From: Paracoccus lichenicola
GTDB lineage: Bacteria > Pseudomonadota > Alphaproteobacteria > Rhodobacterales > Rhodobacteraceae
Reading direction: 5' to 3'
Length of the DNA: 64,000 nucleotides
Assembly (NCBI RefSeq): GCF_009708075.1
Contig: NZ_WMBT01000003.1
Coordinates: 62,001 to 126,000, forward strand
In this document: positions 23,226 to 32,379 of the stretch, piece by piece
How the letters are laid out: each line of letters opens with the position of its first letter
How positions within the stretch are numbered: the stretch's first letter is position 1
Program-made: the position numbers and the translations under genes
Notes under the pieces: model-generated
The model's database searches: none
The model's input: the letters and a program-made list of their open reading frames with translations, nothing else
What the model was told of the DNA's origin: nothing

Positions 23226-25136
23226 TCATTGCGCCTCGGCGGTTTGCAGCAGGTCCGTGATCCGCCGGATGGCGGCGCGGCGGTTTTCGCGCACGTCGCC
23301 GTCCTGGCGCACCTGCGGGAACTGTTCGCCGTAACCCTGCACGACCAGGTTTTCCGGCGGGACCTGGAAATATTCGGTCAGCGCCAGCGCCACCGATTCG
23401 GCGCGGCGGTCGGACAACGCCAGGTTGGCCGCGTCCGAGCCGACAAGGTCCGTGTGCCCTTCGATCAGGAAGACCTCGCGCGGGTTCTCGGCAATGGCGT
23501 CCTGGATGACGCTGCCCAGCGTCGAAAGCTGCCGCGCCTGGTCCGGGGAAATCGCGGCCGATCCGCTGTCGAAGGTGATCGCGTCGATATTGACCGGCGC
23601 GGCCAGAGAGCGGACCTCGGGGATGCTGCGCACCTGGCCCAGGGTAAAGCGGCGGTCGGTATCGACCTCGCGCCGCAGGGCCTCGCGCAGGGCGGCCTCG
23701 TCCTGGTAGATGCCGGGGGTGGCGGCCGGGGCCGGGGCGGGCAGCGTGGCGATGTCCACGGGTTCCACGGCGGCGGTGTCGTCGATCAGCCGGGTTTGCG
23801 TGCCGTCGGGCGACACCAGCGTGCGGCGCAGCACCCGCAGGTCGGCGTCGCGGATGGTGACGACGCGGCTGCCATCGGCCCGCGTCACCACGGTGCGCGA
23901 CGATCCGTCGTCGAAGTTCTCGGTCGCCACCGTCGATCCCGGCTGGCGCAGCAGGGCCGTGTCGTCCTTGATCAGTTCCTGGCTGCCATCGGCGCGCGTC
24001 ACCACCACCCGGTCGGGCGCAGACAACGCGACCTGGCGGTTGTTGTTGAGATAGCTGCCCACCGCGACCGCGCCCAGACCCAGCAGCAGCGCCTTGGCCA
24101 GGTCGTTGTCGTCATTGTCTTCATCGTTGTTCCGGGCCTGCCGGGGGGCCTGGGGCTGCACGGCCTCGCGCAGGCTGGTCGCGAAATCCTCGTCCGAGGA
24201 ACGGCTGTTTTCCCTGGTGATCCGCTGTTCGACCACTTCGCCCCGGCTGTCCTCGTTCAGCGCGGCGGCGGGGGCGGCGCGGGTTTCCCGGGCGGCTTCG
24301 CGGGAAGCCTCGCTTTGGCGGGCTTGTTGCGGCGCGCGCTCGCCCGCGCGTTGCGGCCTGCCCTGGCCTTCGGTTGTCACGTTGCGCTGCCGCTGGTCGC
24401 GTTCCAGTTTTTCCCGCAGCGTCCGCTCGTCGGGGGTCTCGCCCGGGACCGGCGCGGCTGGTTGGGCCGCTTGCCGGCGCGGGGCATTGTCCCCGGCGGC
24501 AGGGGGCTGGCCGGCCCGCCGTTCCCTGTCCGGCGCCTGCGCCCGGGGATCGCCGCCGCCCGCGCGCTGCGGGCGTTGTTCGTCGCGGGGTTCCGGCGCG
24601 GGGGTTGCCTGCTGCCGGCGCGGCGCGGGGCGTTCGGCCTGCCCGTCGCGCGCGGCCCCGGCGGGGCGTTCCCCGTTCTGCTGGCGCGCCGCTTGCTCGG
24701 GGCGCTCGCGGTTCTGGCGGCGGGCGGGTTCCTCGGGGCGTTCGGCCTGGCCACGTTCGGTGGCCTCTTCCCCGGCGGACTGGCGGGCGGCGCGATCGCG
24801 GGCACGCTGCGGCTTTTCCTCCTGCTGGGCGGCACGGCCTTCGGCGCTGTCGGCGGGACGCTGCCGCTGCTGTTCGCGGGCGGCCTGGGCGGGGCGTTCC
24901 GCCCGGTCCGGCTTGGCTTGGGCCGCTTCAGGTTGCTGGCGTTCGGGGCGCGGCTGGCGCTCGGCCCGCTGCGGCGCGGGTTCTGCGGGTTCGGCACGCT
25001 GGCGCTGCGGCTTCGGCGCGGCCTGGGCGGCGGGGGGTTGCCCGGGCGGCACGGCAGGCTGGGCCTGCGCAAGCTGCGGCACCAGCAGCGACAGGCAGGC
25101 CGCGATGGCGGTGGTGTTGTGGATGATCCGGCGCAT
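23226..25136 (-). CDS. OmpA-family protein with a long disordered N-terminal region
   Basis: The 636-residue protein has a signal peptide (MRRIIHNTTAIAACLSLLVPQLAQA), then about 300 residues of Pro/Arg/Gln/Glu/Ala-rich disordered sequence, a short hydrophobic segment (LAKALLLGLGAVAVGSYL, about 345-362), repeats of VVTRADGS (three times), and a C-terminal OmpA domain (ITFDSGSAAISPDQARQLSTL, FLIEGHTDLVGSDAANLALSDRRAESV, GYGEQFP). The OmpA domain should bind peptidoglycan in the periplasm. The charged linker could span or fill the periplasm. A terminator lies just past its end. Confidence 0.88.
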   Translation of the reverse strand: MRRIIHNTTAIAACLSLLVPQLAQAQPAVPPGQPPAAQAAPKPQRQRAEPAEPAPQRAERQPRPERQQPEAAQAKPDRAERPAQAAREQQRQRPADSAEGRAAQQEEKPQRARDRAARQSAGEEATERGQAERPEEPARRQNRERPEQAARQQNGERPAGAARDGQAERPAPRRQQATPAPEPRDEQRPQRAGGGDPRAQAPDRERRAGQPPAAGDNAPRRQAAQPAAPVPGETPDERTLREKLERDQRQRNVTTEGQGRPQRAGERAPQQARQSEASREAARETRAAPAAALNEDSRGEVVEQRITRENSRSSDEDFATSLREAVQPQAPRQARNNDEDNDDNDLAKALLLGLGAVAVGSYLNNNRQVALSAPDRVVVTRADGSQELIKDDTALLRQPGSTVATENFDDGSSRTVVTRADGSRVVTIRDADLRVLRRTLVSPDGTQTRLIDDTAAVEPVDIATLPAPAPAATPGIYQDEAALREALRREVDTDRRFTLGQVRSIPEVRSLAAPVNIDAITFDSGSAAISPDQARQLSTLGSVIQDAIAENPREVFLIEGHTDLVGSDAANLALSDRRAESVALALTEYFQVPPENLVVQGYGEQFPQVRQDGDVRENRRAAIRRITDLLQTAEAQ

Positions 25137-25254
25137 GGGGACTCCTCTCCCTCGGACGGTTTCTGCGTTGCCAACTTAACAGGCAAACAAACCGCCAAGT
25201 TCCAAACGCTTGCGTGACCCTGCCGTGATGGGCGGGAAAGCCCCCGGAACGGTA

Positions 25255-25280
25255 AAGGGCGCGGTCCCTGCCGCGCCCTT
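25255..25280 (-). terminator. Terminator hairpin downstream of fpr
   Basis: AAGGGCGCGG pairs with CCGCGCCCTT over 10 bp with a six-base loop. On the minus strand TTTACC follows. It lies 25 bases beyond the fpr stop, at the end of the sulfite-reduction operon. Confidence 0.7.
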
Positions 25281-25304
25281 GCCAAGTCCTTCTATTTGCA
25301 GGGA

Positions 25305-26147
25305 TCAGACCCCGTCGCCCACGAAAGCTTTTTCCACCACGAATTCCCGCGGTTCGGAATTGGCCCCCTCGTGCAGGCCGAAACCTTCCAGCACGGCCTT
25401 CACATCGACGTTGAAGGCCAGGCTGCCGCAGACCATGGCGCGATCCGTCTCCGGGCTGATCGGCGGCAGGCCCAAGTCGGCAAACACCTTGCCCGAGGTC
25501 ATGTTGTCCGTGATCCGGCCCATGCGCGGGGATTCTTCGCGTGTGGTGGTCGGGTAATAGACCAGGCGGTTGGCGAAATCCTCGCCATAGATCTCGCCCA
25601 GCAGGGGGTCGTGGCGCAGGTTCTCGACCAGCTCGCGGCCATAGGCCAGTTCGTCCGCCGTGCGGCAGGTGTGCATCATCACGACCTGCTCGTACCGTTC
25701 ATAGGTTTCGGGGTCGCGCATCAGCGAGGCGAAGGGCGCGATGCCGGTGCCGGTCGCCAGGAACCACAGCCGCTTGCCCGGCAGCAGCGCGTCCAGCACC
25801 AGCGTGCCCACGGGCTTGGGGCGCAGGATGATCTCATCCCCCGGCTGGATGTGCTGCAATTTCGAGGTCAGCGGCCCGTCCGGCACCTTGATCGAGTAAA
25901 ACTCCAGTTCCTCGTCCCAGTTGGGCGAGGCGATGGAATAGGCGCGCAGCAAGGGTTTTCCGTTGTCGCCCAGCAGGCCGATCATCACGAATTCGCCCGA
26001 CCGGAAGCGCAGGGACGCGGGGCGCGTCACGCGAAAGGAAAACAGGCTGTCCGTCCAGTGCCTGACCGCCGTGACGGTCTGCGCGTCGGGAAGCGTCTTC
26101 GGGGCGGTCTTGGGGGCGGCGTCGGCCACGGGGATGTCCAGCGTCAT
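25305..26147 (-). CDS. fpr: Ferredoxin--NADP+ reductase
   Basis: The 280-residue flavoprotein shows the FAD site RAYSIASPNWDEELEFYSIKV, the NADP site LWFLATGTGIAPFASLMRDP and the end AMVCGSLAFNVDVKAVLEGFGL...VEKAFV, typical of bacterial subclass II enzymes. An N-terminal extension of about 20 Ala/Pro/Lys residues is longer than usual. As the last gene after cysI, cysH and DUF934 it probably supplies reduced ferredoxin to the siroheme sulfite reductase. Confidence 0.93.
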   Translation of the reverse strand: MTLDIPVADAAPKTAPKTLPDAQTVTAVRHWTDSLFSFRVTRPASLRFRSGEFVMIGLLGDNGKPLLRAYSIASPNWDEELEFYSIKVPDGPLTSKLQHIQPGDEIILRPKPVGTLVLDALLPGKRLWFLATGTGIAPFASLMRDPETYERYEQVVMMHTCRTADELAYGRELVENLRHDPLLGEIYGEDFANRLVYYPTTTREESPRMGRITDNMTSGKVFADLGLPPISPETDRAMVCGSLAFNVDVKAVLEGFGLHEGANSEPREFVVEKAFVGDGV

Positions 26148-26193
26148 GGGATTTCCTGTGTTCTAGTCGATGCGGCGGCAGGGCGAAAGCCCC

Positions 26194-26580
26194 TCAGCCC
26201 GCCAGCTTGGCGCGGTGGTCATGGGCCTGCCAGTCGGCCCGCGCGATCCATTGTTCGGCAGGCTGGCGGGCGGCGATGTCGGGGGCGACCTCGACCTCGT
26301 CAAAGCCCACGCGGCGGGCCATGGCGTATTGGTCGGCGATCAGCCGCCCCGAGGCGCGCAGGCGGCCCTTGAAGCCCATCTCGCGCAGGCGGCGCGCCAG
26401 CGAAAAGCCGCGCCCGTCGCTGAAGGACGGAAAGTCGATGGCGAGGAGGTCGCGGTCCAGATGCTGGGCCAGATCGGCCAGTGGCGTGTCGGGGGCCAGG
26501 GTTTCCTCGGCCTCCTGGACCAGCGGGTGGAAGCCGTCGTCGCGCGCGATGACGCGTTCGCTGTTCAGTCGTTCGGTCAT
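26194..26580 (-). CDS. DUF934 protein of the sulfite-reduction operon
   Basis: The ATG at 26580 overlaps the cysH stop (ATGA), giving 128 residues from MTERLNSERVIARDDGFHPL. The family pattern LDRDLLAIDFPSFSDGRGFSLARRLREMGFKGRLRASGRLIADQYAMARRVGFDEVEV is clear. DUF934 genes are regularly found beside cysI and cysH and are thought to serve as accessory proteins of assimilatory sulfite reduction; the chemistry is unknown. Confidence 0.9.
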   Translation of the reverse strand: MTERLNSERVIARDDGFHPLVQEAEETLAPDTPLADLAQHLDRDLLAIDFPSFSDGRGFSLARRLREMGFKGRLRASGRLIADQYAMARRVGFDEVEVAPDIAARQPAEQWIARADWQAHDHRAKLAG

Positions 26581-27308
26581 GCCGGAACCTTTCCGCGGAC
26601 GATCTTGCCGCCAATGAAGTGGATGCCGCATTCGGTCTTGTCGCTGCCCCGCCAGCGGCCCGCGCGCGGATCCTCGCCCGGTTTCACCGGCGAGGTGCAG
26701 GGCGCGCAGCCGATGGACGGATAACCGCGCGCGACCAGCGGATGGCGCGGCAGGTTGTTTTCCACCATGTAGTCCTGCACGTCCTCGGCCCGCCAGTGGG
26801 CCAGCGGGTTGATGCGCAGGCGCGAGGGGGGTTCGGGTTCAAAGAACTCCAGCGCGGCGCGATCAGAGTTCTGGAACCGCTTGCGGCCCGTGATCCAGGC
26901 GTCGTAACCCGACAGCGCACCTTCCAGCGGCACCGTCTTGCGCAGGTCGCAGCAGGCATTGGCATTGAATTGGTGCAGCGTCCCGTCGGGATCCTGGCGC
27001 GCGACCTGGGCCGGATCGGCGCGGATCACCTGGACGTTGGTCAGGCCCAACTTGGCCGACACCTCGCGCTGGTATTCCAGCGTTTCGGGGAACAGCATCT
27101 GCGTGTCGATGAACAGCACCGGCAGGCCGGGCGCCGCCCGGCTGACCATGTGCAGCAGCACCACCGATTCCGCGCCGAAGGACGACACCAGCGCCACTCG
27201 CCCCAGGTCGGGGTCGGACACGGCGCGGCGCAGAACCTCGGTCGCGGCATGGTGGCGATAGCGGTCGTTCAACCGCGCGGCGCGGCTGTCCAAGGTGTCG
27301 TCAAGCAT
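26577..27308 (-). CDS. cysH: Phosphoadenylyl/adenylyl-sulfate reductase
   Basis: The ATG at 27308 (MLDDTLDSRAARLNDRYRHH) overlaps the end of cysI by eight bases and gives 243 residues. It reduces activated sulfate to sulfite with thioredoxin. PAPS/APS reductase motifs are VALVSSFGAESVVLLH (pyrophosphate loop) and DAWITGRKRFQ. Two cysteine pairs, NACCDLRKT and IGCAPCTSP, are those that bind a 4Fe-4S cluster in APS-using enzymes, and the catalytic cysteine is in KTECGIHF. APS is therefore the more likely substrate. Confidence 0.93.
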   Translation of the reverse strand: MLDDTLDSRAARLNDRYRHHAATEVLRRAVSDPDLGRVALVSSFGAESVVLLHMVSRAAPGLPVLFIDTQMLFPETLEYQREVSAKLGLTNVQVIRADPAQVARQDPDGTLHQFNANACCDLRKTVPLEGALSGYDAWITGRKRFQNSDRAALEFFEPEPPSRLRINPLAHWRAEDVQDYMVENNLPRHPLVARGYPSIGCAPCTSPVKPGEDPRAGRWRGSDKTECGIHFIGGKIVRGKVPA

Positions 27309-28959
27309 GGGCAGGCTCGGGGTAGAGCGCGGCCTTGAACGGGGCGGGGCCAAGCCTGCGATAGGCGTCGATGAAGCGTTCGGACGCGTCCGCACGAACC
27401 TCCAGATAGGCGCGCAGCAGGCGGTCGATGGCGGGCACGACCTGATCGTAGGGGAAGCCCGCCCCGGCGCGTTCGCCGATGGCCGGGATGTCGTAGCCGT
27501 CGCCGCCCAGCGTGATCTGATAGTTTTCCACCCCCGCCCGATCCAGGCCCAGGATGCCGATATGGCCCAAGTGGTGATGCCCGCAGGCGTTGATGCAGCC
27601 CGAGATGCGGATGTTCAGCTTGCCGATCTCGTCTTCCAGGCCGTTGTTCTTGAAATGCGTCGCGATCTCTTGCGCGATGGGGATGGATCGGGCGGTGGCC
27701 AGCGTGCAGTAATCCATGCCCGGGCAGGCAATGATGTCGCTGGTCAGCCCGGCATTGGCGGTGGCAAGCCCGGCCCCCTGCAGCGCCGCATAGACGGCGG
27801 GCAGGTCCGACTTGTGGACATGGGGCAGCACGACGTTCTGGTCATGGCTGATGCGCAGGTCGGCATGGCCATACCGTTCGGCCAGATCGGCCAGCAGGCG
27901 CATCTGGTCCGCACTGGCGTCGCCCGGCGTTTCGCCAGGCGTCTTGAAGGTGACGATCACGCTGGCATAGCCGTCCACCTTGTGCGGATGCAGGTTGGTG
28001 TCGGTCCAGCTGCGGAAGGCGCCGTTCCGCGCCCGCTCGGCCTCATACCCGTCAACCGGCGCGTTGCGGAAGGCGGGGGCGGCAAAGCGGTCGCGGAAGA
28101 TCGCCAGCGCCTCGCGGTCGGCGCCGTGGAAGTCGCGGCGGCGGTTGAGGAATTCTTCCTCGACCTCGGCCTTGAAGACATCCAAGCCGCGTTCGTGGAC
28201 GGTGATCTTGATGCGCGCCTTGTACTTGTTGTCGCGCCGGCCCGACAGGTTGTAGGTCGAGATGATCGCCTCGATATAGGCCAGCAGGTCGGCTTCGGGC
28301 AGGAAATCGCGGATCACCTTGCCCAGCATGGGCGTGCGGCCGAGGCCCCCGCCGACCCAGACCTCGAACCCCGTCTGGCCGTCCTTCTGGATCAGACGCA
28401 AGCCGATGTCATGGGCGGCGACCAGGGCGCGATCGCGCGCGGCGCCGGTGATGGCGATCTTGAACTTGCGCGGCAGGAACTGGAACTCGGCGTGGTCGGT
28501 GGACCAGCTGCGCAGCAGCTCCGCATAAGGGCGCGGGTCCATCCATTCGTCGGCGGCCGCCCCCGCGAAGGCGTCGGTCGTCACGTTGCGGATCGTGTTG
28601 CCCGAGGTCTGGATGGCGTGCATCCCCACCGAGGCCAGCTTGTCCAGCATGTCGGGGATGTCCACCAGCCGCGGCCAGTTGAACTGGATGTTCTGCCGCG
28701 TGGTCCAGTGGCCGTAGCCCTTGTCATAGGTTTCGGCCAGATGCGCCAGCATCCGCATCTGGTCGGGGCTGATCGTGCCGTAGGGAATGGCGATCCGCAG
28801 CATGTAGGCGTGCAGTTGCAGATACACGCCGTTCATCAGCCGCAGGGGCCGGAATTCGTCTTCCGTCAGGCTGCCGTCCAGGCGGCGTTCGACCTGGGCG
28901 CGGAACTGGGCCGCACGGTGGCGCACATAGTCGGTCTCGACGGGACGAACATCAAACAT
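27301..28959 (-). CDS. cysI: Assimilatory sulfite reductase, siroheme/4Fe-4S subunit
   Basis: The 552-residue hemoprotein has two ferredoxin-like nitrite/sulfite reductase half domains (YGTISPDQMRMLAHLAETY near 65; DASADQMRMLADLAERYGHADLRISHDQNVVL near 335), and the cluster/siroheme cysteines in DIIACPGMDYCTLATA and NIRISGCINACGHHHLGHIG. It reduces sulfite to sulfide with six electrons, probably from ferredoxin. It starts eight bases inside the DUF2849 gene and overlaps cysH. Confidence 0.94.
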   Translation of the reverse strand: MFDVRPVETDYVRHRAAQFRAQVERRLDGSLTEDEFRPLRLMNGVYLQLHAYMLRIAIPYGTISPDQMRMLAHLAETYDKGYGHWTTRQNIQFNWPRLVDIPDMLDKLASVGMHAIQTSGNTIRNVTTDAFAGAAADEWMDPRPYAELLRSWSTDHAEFQFLPRKFKIAITGAARDRALVAAHDIGLRLIQKDGQTGFEVWVGGGLGRTPMLGKVIRDFLPEADLLAYIEAIISTYNLSGRRDNKYKARIKITVHERGLDVFKAEVEEEFLNRRRDFHGADREALAIFRDRFAAPAFRNAPVDGYEAERARNGAFRSWTDTNLHPHKVDGYASVIVTFKTPGETPGDASADQMRLLADLAERYGHADLRISHDQNVVLPHVHKSDLPAVYAALQGAGLATANAGLTSDIIACPGMDYCTLATARSIPIAQEIATHFKNNGLEDEIGKLNIRISGCINACGHHHLGHIGILGLDRAGVENYQITLGGDGYDIPAIGERAGAGFPYDQVVPAIDRLLRAYLEVRADASERFIDAYRRLGPAPFKAALYPEPAHA

Positions 28960-29284
28960 TGCTGGCCTCGGCTTGCTTTGCAGTCTGGATACCGTGGAAA
29001 TAGTTGGACGGGCCGCGCTGGCGGAACGCCTCGCGGAAATGGGTCGGTTCGGGACCGTTCGGGCCGCGGCGGGCCTCGACCAGATAGGGGCCGACCACGA
29101 TGTTGGACTGGCCCACCGCCTTCAGCAGCGCCAGATTGGCGATGGCCTCGTCCTCGAACAGGGTCGCCTGCGCGGGATCGGCGGTCCAGCCATCCTCGCA
29201 CATCCAGACGTTATGGCCTTCGCGCAGGTCGTTCGCGGTGATGACGCCGGGTTTCGCGGCCGTCGGGACGAAGGCTTTGCTCAT
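28952..29284 (-). CDS. DUF2849 protein heading the sulfite-reduction operon
   Basis: The start MSKAFVPTAAKPGVITANDLREGHNVWMCEDGW is set by a GAAAGG site; the upstream extension to 29365 is not needed. The 110-residue protein carries the DUF2849 pattern LREGHNVWMCEDGWTADPAQATLF and VVGPYLVEARRGPNGPEPTHFREAFRQRGPSNYF. It always travels with cysI in alphaproteobacteria; its exact role is unknown. It is the first gene of the operon, divergent from the Lrp regulator. Confidence 0.9.
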   Translation of the reverse strand: MSKAFVPTAAKPGVITANDLREGHNVWMCEDGWTADPAQATLFEDEAIANLALLKAVGQSNIVVGPYLVEARRGPNGPEPTHFREAFRQRGPSNYFHGIQTAKQAEASNV

Positions 29285-29384
29285 GATCGGACCCTTTCGG
29301 ATTGGTTCTTCTAATATAGAATTTTGTTCTGGATCTTTGCGATAGGGTCTGGGAAATAAGGACATTCAGCCAGGATGGTCCATC

Positions 29385-29900
29385 ATGCCGGAACAGCTTC
29401 CACATAATGCAGGTCATGCCAAAACAAATTTCCGGCTGGACGAGGTGGATCGCAAAATCCTGTCCTTGCTGCAAGAGGATGCGAGCCTGTCGCTGGACCA
29501 GATCGCCGACCGGGTGGGGGCATCCAAGACCCCCGTCTGGAACCGCATCCGCAAGCTGCGCGAGGCCGGCGTGATCCGCCGCCAGGTGGCGATTCTGGAC
29601 CCCGAGGCGCTTGGGCTGGAAGCCTGCTTCTTCGTGCTGATCCGCACCAGCGAACACGACAAGGCCTGGGCGGCGCGCTTTCTCAAGGCCTTGCGCGAAC
29701 GCCCCGAGGTGATCGAGGCGCACCGCCTAGCGGGCGACATCGACTATATCCTGAAGGTGCAGGTCCGCAACGCGCGCGCCTATGACCGCTTCTACCAGTC
29801 GCTGATCGGCGAGGTGAAGATCCACAACGTCACCGCCCTGCTGTCGATGGAGGAGATCAAGGCAACCACTGCGCTTCCCATTCCGGACGTTGCGCGTTAG
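29385..29900 (+). CDS. Lrp/AsnC-family regulator divergent from the sulfite operon
   Basis: The 171-residue protein has an N-terminal helix-turn-helix (LDEVDRKILSLLQEDASLSLDQIADRVGASKTPVWNRIRKLREAGVI, residues 18-62) and a C-terminal RAM ligand domain (ALGLEACFFVLIRTSEH, RLAGDIDYILKVQVRNARAYDRFYQ). The 100-bp gap to the divergent DUF2849-cysIH operon makes control of sulfur assimilation the likely job. No specific operator is identified. Confidence 0.9.
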   Translation: MPEQLPHNAGHAKTNFRLDEVDRKILSLLQEDASLSLDQIADRVGASKTPVWNRIRKLREAGVIRRQVAILDPEALGLEACFFVLIRTSEHDKAWAARFLKALRERPEVIEAHRLAGDIDYILKVQVRNARAYDRFYQSLIGEVKIHNVTALLSMEEIKATTALPIPDVAR

Positions 29901-29924
29901 GGTTGCGCCAATCCTGGGGGCCGC

Positions 29925-30281
29925 ATGTCCGACTATACGATCTGGCACAATCCGAACTGCGCGACCTCGCGCTTTGTCCTGCAAGCCTTGCAGGACGCGG
30001 GGGTGGACCTGGCGGTGCGCGACTACCAGGCGCAGCCGCCCACGGTCGCGGAACTGCGGACGGCGCTGGACCGGCTGGGCATGGCCCCGCGCGGCCTGCT
30101 GCGGCGCAGGAACACCCCCCATGACGCGCTTGGCCTGGACGATCCGGTGCTGTCGGACGATGCGCTGATCGCCGCCATGGCGGAGCACCCGGCAGTCATC
30201 GAACGCCCGGTTGTCTTCGGACCCGGTGGCGCCCGGCTGTGCCGTCCCAAGGAAACCGTTTTCGACATGCTGGCGGGCTGA
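29925..30281 (+). CDS. arsC: ArsC-like arsenate reductase, glutaredoxin type
   Basis: The 118-residue protein has the ArsC active site HNPNCATSR with the reactive cysteine, and the three arginines that bind arsenate in LLRRRNTPHDALGL, ERPVVFG and ARLCRPKETV. It begins 24 bases after the Lrp gene and ends four bases before the next gene. No other ars gene is nearby, so a general thiol-oxidoreductase role remains possible. Confidence 0.87.
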   Translation: MSDYTIWHNPNCATSRFVLQALQDAGVDLAVRDYQAQPPTVAELRTALDRLGMAPRGLLRRRNTPHDALGLDDPVLSDDALIAAMAEHPAVIERPVVFGPGGARLCRPKETVFDMLAG

Positions 30282-30285
30282 GCGG

Positions 30286-31269
30286 ATGGCTGCACCGAAC
30301 CTGTTGATCCTGGCCCAGAAGGGGCGGCTGGAGTTCGAGGCGATCATCTTCGCCGCGAGCCTGCGCCACGCCGCCCCGGATTTCACCGGCCGCCTGATCG
30401 TCGCCGAACCCCAGCCGGACGGTGCCTGGGCGGACCACGACACGCGGATCGACGAGGAAACCCGCGCCCTGCTGGAATCCCTGGGGGCCGAGATCGCGCT
30501 CTTTACCGCCCGCCATTTCGGCGCGGCCTATCCCTATGGCAACAAGATCGAGGCGCTGTCGGTCCTGCCCGCAGGGGAAGCCTTCGCCTTCTTCGGCACC
30601 GACACGCTGATCTGCGGCCCGCTGGAGCAGGTGCCCTTCGACGCCGCGCCGCCCGCCGCGTCGATGCGGCGCGAGGGGACATGGCCCGAACCGCCGCTCT
30701 ATGGTCCCGGCTATGGCGGGATCTGGCAATCGCTTTACGACCGCTTCGGCCTGGATTTCGCGTCGTCCCTGGACTTGTCCCAGCCGGACGAGCACTGGGA
30801 ACGATACCTGTATTTCAACGCGGGCTGGTTCTTCGGTCCCGACCCGGCGGTCTTCGGGCAGCGGTTCCTGGACTGGGCCTTGTCCGTGCGCCGCGACCCA
30901 CCCGAGGAGCTGGCCTGCCAAAGCCTCGATCCCTGGCTGGACCAGGTGATCCTGCCGCTGGTGATCCACAGCCTGGGCGGCGGGCGTCCCGGTCCCGACC
31001 TGGCGGGCCTTGATGGCGGCGTGACCTGCCATTACCGCAACCTGCCGCTGCTGTATGCCCGCGAATCCGACCGGGTGCTGGAGGTGCTGGAAGCCGCCGT
31101 CGCTCCCAACCGCATCAAGAAGCGCCTGCGGGAATGGGAGCCGGCGAAGAAGCTGATCTATCAGAACAAGGGCCGCGACAAGGTGCGCCCGCTGTTCGCT
31201 GGCGGCCTGCCGTCCAGGGAAAAGCCGATCCGGCAGACGCTGAAGAAGAACGGCTGGTGGTGGGACTGA
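30286..31269 (+). CDS. Conserved protein, glycosyltransferase-like, unknown
   Basis: The ATG at 30286 (MAAPNLLILAQKGRLEFEAIIFAASLRH) follows the ArsC stop by four bases and GAGCGG, giving 327 residues. The fold looks alpha/beta with an acidic FFGTDTLICGPL motif after a Rossmann-like beginning, similar to nucleotide-sugar transferases. The C-terminus is strongly basic (RIKKRLREWEPAKKLIYQNKGRDKVRP). There is no signal peptide or membrane helix. The substrate is unknown. Confidence 0.75.
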   Translation: MAAPNLLILAQKGRLEFEAIIFAASLRHAAPDFTGRLIVAEPQPDGAWADHDTRIDEETRALLESLGAEIALFTARHFGAAYPYGNKIEALSVLPAGEAFAFFGTDTLICGPLEQVPFDAAPPAASMRREGTWPEPPLYGPGYGGIWQSLYDRFGLDFASSLDLSQPDEHWERYLYFNAGWFFGPDPAVFGQRFLDWALSVRRDPPEELACQSLDPWLDQVILPLVIHSLGGGRPGPDLAGLDGGVTCHYRNLPLLYARESDRVLEVLEAAVAPNRIKKRLREWEPAKKLIYQNKGRDKVRPLFAGGLPSREKPIRQTLKKNGWWWD

Positions 31270-31275
31270 ACGGCC

Positions 31276-32379
31276 TCACGCCGGGTTGATCGTCCGGTCG
31301 ATGCCGAAGGTCAGCGCCAAGGTCAGGCCGGTCCCGCCATCCACCGGCTGCAAGGCCCCGCCCAGGGTTTCGGCGGTGGCCATCATCACGCGCAGCCCCA
31401 GGCTGGCGTCCCGGTCCACCTTGTCCCAATCGAACCCGATCCCGTCATCGGCGCAGACAAGGCGCAGGCTGTCGTCCCCGTCCGGCCGGATGGCAAAGGA
31501 CACCCGGCCCGCCCGGCCGTCCGGGAAGGCGTGCTTCAGCGCATTGCTGGCGAATTCGTTCATGATCGTCCCGATCGCGGCAGCCTGCGCCGAGGTGACC
31601 ATCACCGGCGCGGCCTCGACGCTGACCGAAAGGTGCGCGGGCATCGAGTCGTCCAGGATCGCCCCGATCCCGGTCGCATAGGGCTGCAAGGCCACCGTGT
31701 CGGACCCGCCGTGCTGGTTCAGCATCGCGTGCAGCGTGGCGACCGACCGGACCTGGCGCCCCACCTGGTCCAGCGCCGCGCCGACGGCGGGTTCCGCGTC
31801 CCGGGCCTGGATCGCGATCAGCGAGGCCATGGCCTGCAGAGAGTTCTTGACCCGGTGGTCGGCCTCTTGCCGCATCGCCTCGGCCCGGCGCAGGGCCTGG
31901 CGCAGCCTGATCTGGGCCATCACCTGCCCTGCCAGCACCCTCAGCGCCCGGCGTTGCAGGGCGGTCAGGCTTCGGGGCCGGGTGTCCAGGATGCACAGCG
32001 TGCCGATGGGCAGCCCCTGATCCGTCCGCAACAGCGCGCCCGCGTAAAAGCGCAGCCCCCCATCCCCCAGGCACAAGGGGTTGTCCCGCATCCGCGCGTC
32101 CAGCCGCGTGTCGGGAATCTCCAGGAAATCCCGTTCCAGAATGGCATGGGCGCAGAGCGAGGTGTCCAGGGGCGTTTCCCGCACCCCCAGACCCACCTCG
32201 GCCTTGAACCACTGGCGGTCGGCGTCGATCAGGTTGATGACGGAAATCGGCGCCTCGCACAGGTCGGCGGCCAGGGCGACCACCGCGTCGAACTCCTCCT
32301 CTCGCGGGGTGTCGAGGATGTCCAGGTCGTGCAGTTCCTTCAAGCGGTCCGCCTGGCGGGGATGGGGCTGTGCTTCCAT
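31276..32379 (-). CDS. GAF-domain sensor histidine kinase (HisKA_2/HWE type)
   Basis: The 367-residue cytoplasmic kinase starts with a GAF domain (LHDLDILDTPREEEFDAVVALAADLCEAPISVINLIDADRQWFKAEVGL...FYAGALLRTDQGLPIGTLCILD, about 10-150) and continues with the phospho-acceptor EADHRVKNSLQAMASLIAIQ and an ATPase domain with IMNEFASNALKHAFP and CADDGIGFD. These features place it in the HWE/HisKA_2 group, often linked to general stress or light signalling. No response regulator is adjacent. Confidence 0.9.
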   Translation of the reverse strand: MEAQPHPRQADRLKELHDLDILDTPREEEFDAVVALAADLCEAPISVINLIDADRQWFKAEVGLGVRETPLDTSLCAHAILERDFLEIPDTRLDARMRDNPLCLGDGGLRFYAGALLRTDQGLPIGTLCILDTRPRSLTALQRRALRVLAGQVMAQIRLRQALRRAEAMRQEADHRVKNSLQAMASLIAIQARDAEPAVGAALDQVGRQVRSVATLHAMLNQHGGSDTVALQPYATGIGAILDDSMPAHLSVSVEAAPVMVTSAQAAAIGTIMNEFASNALKHAFPDGRAGRVSFAIRPDGDDSLRLVCADDGIGFDWDKVDRDASLGLRVMMATAETLGGALQPVDGGTGLTLALTFGIDRTINPA

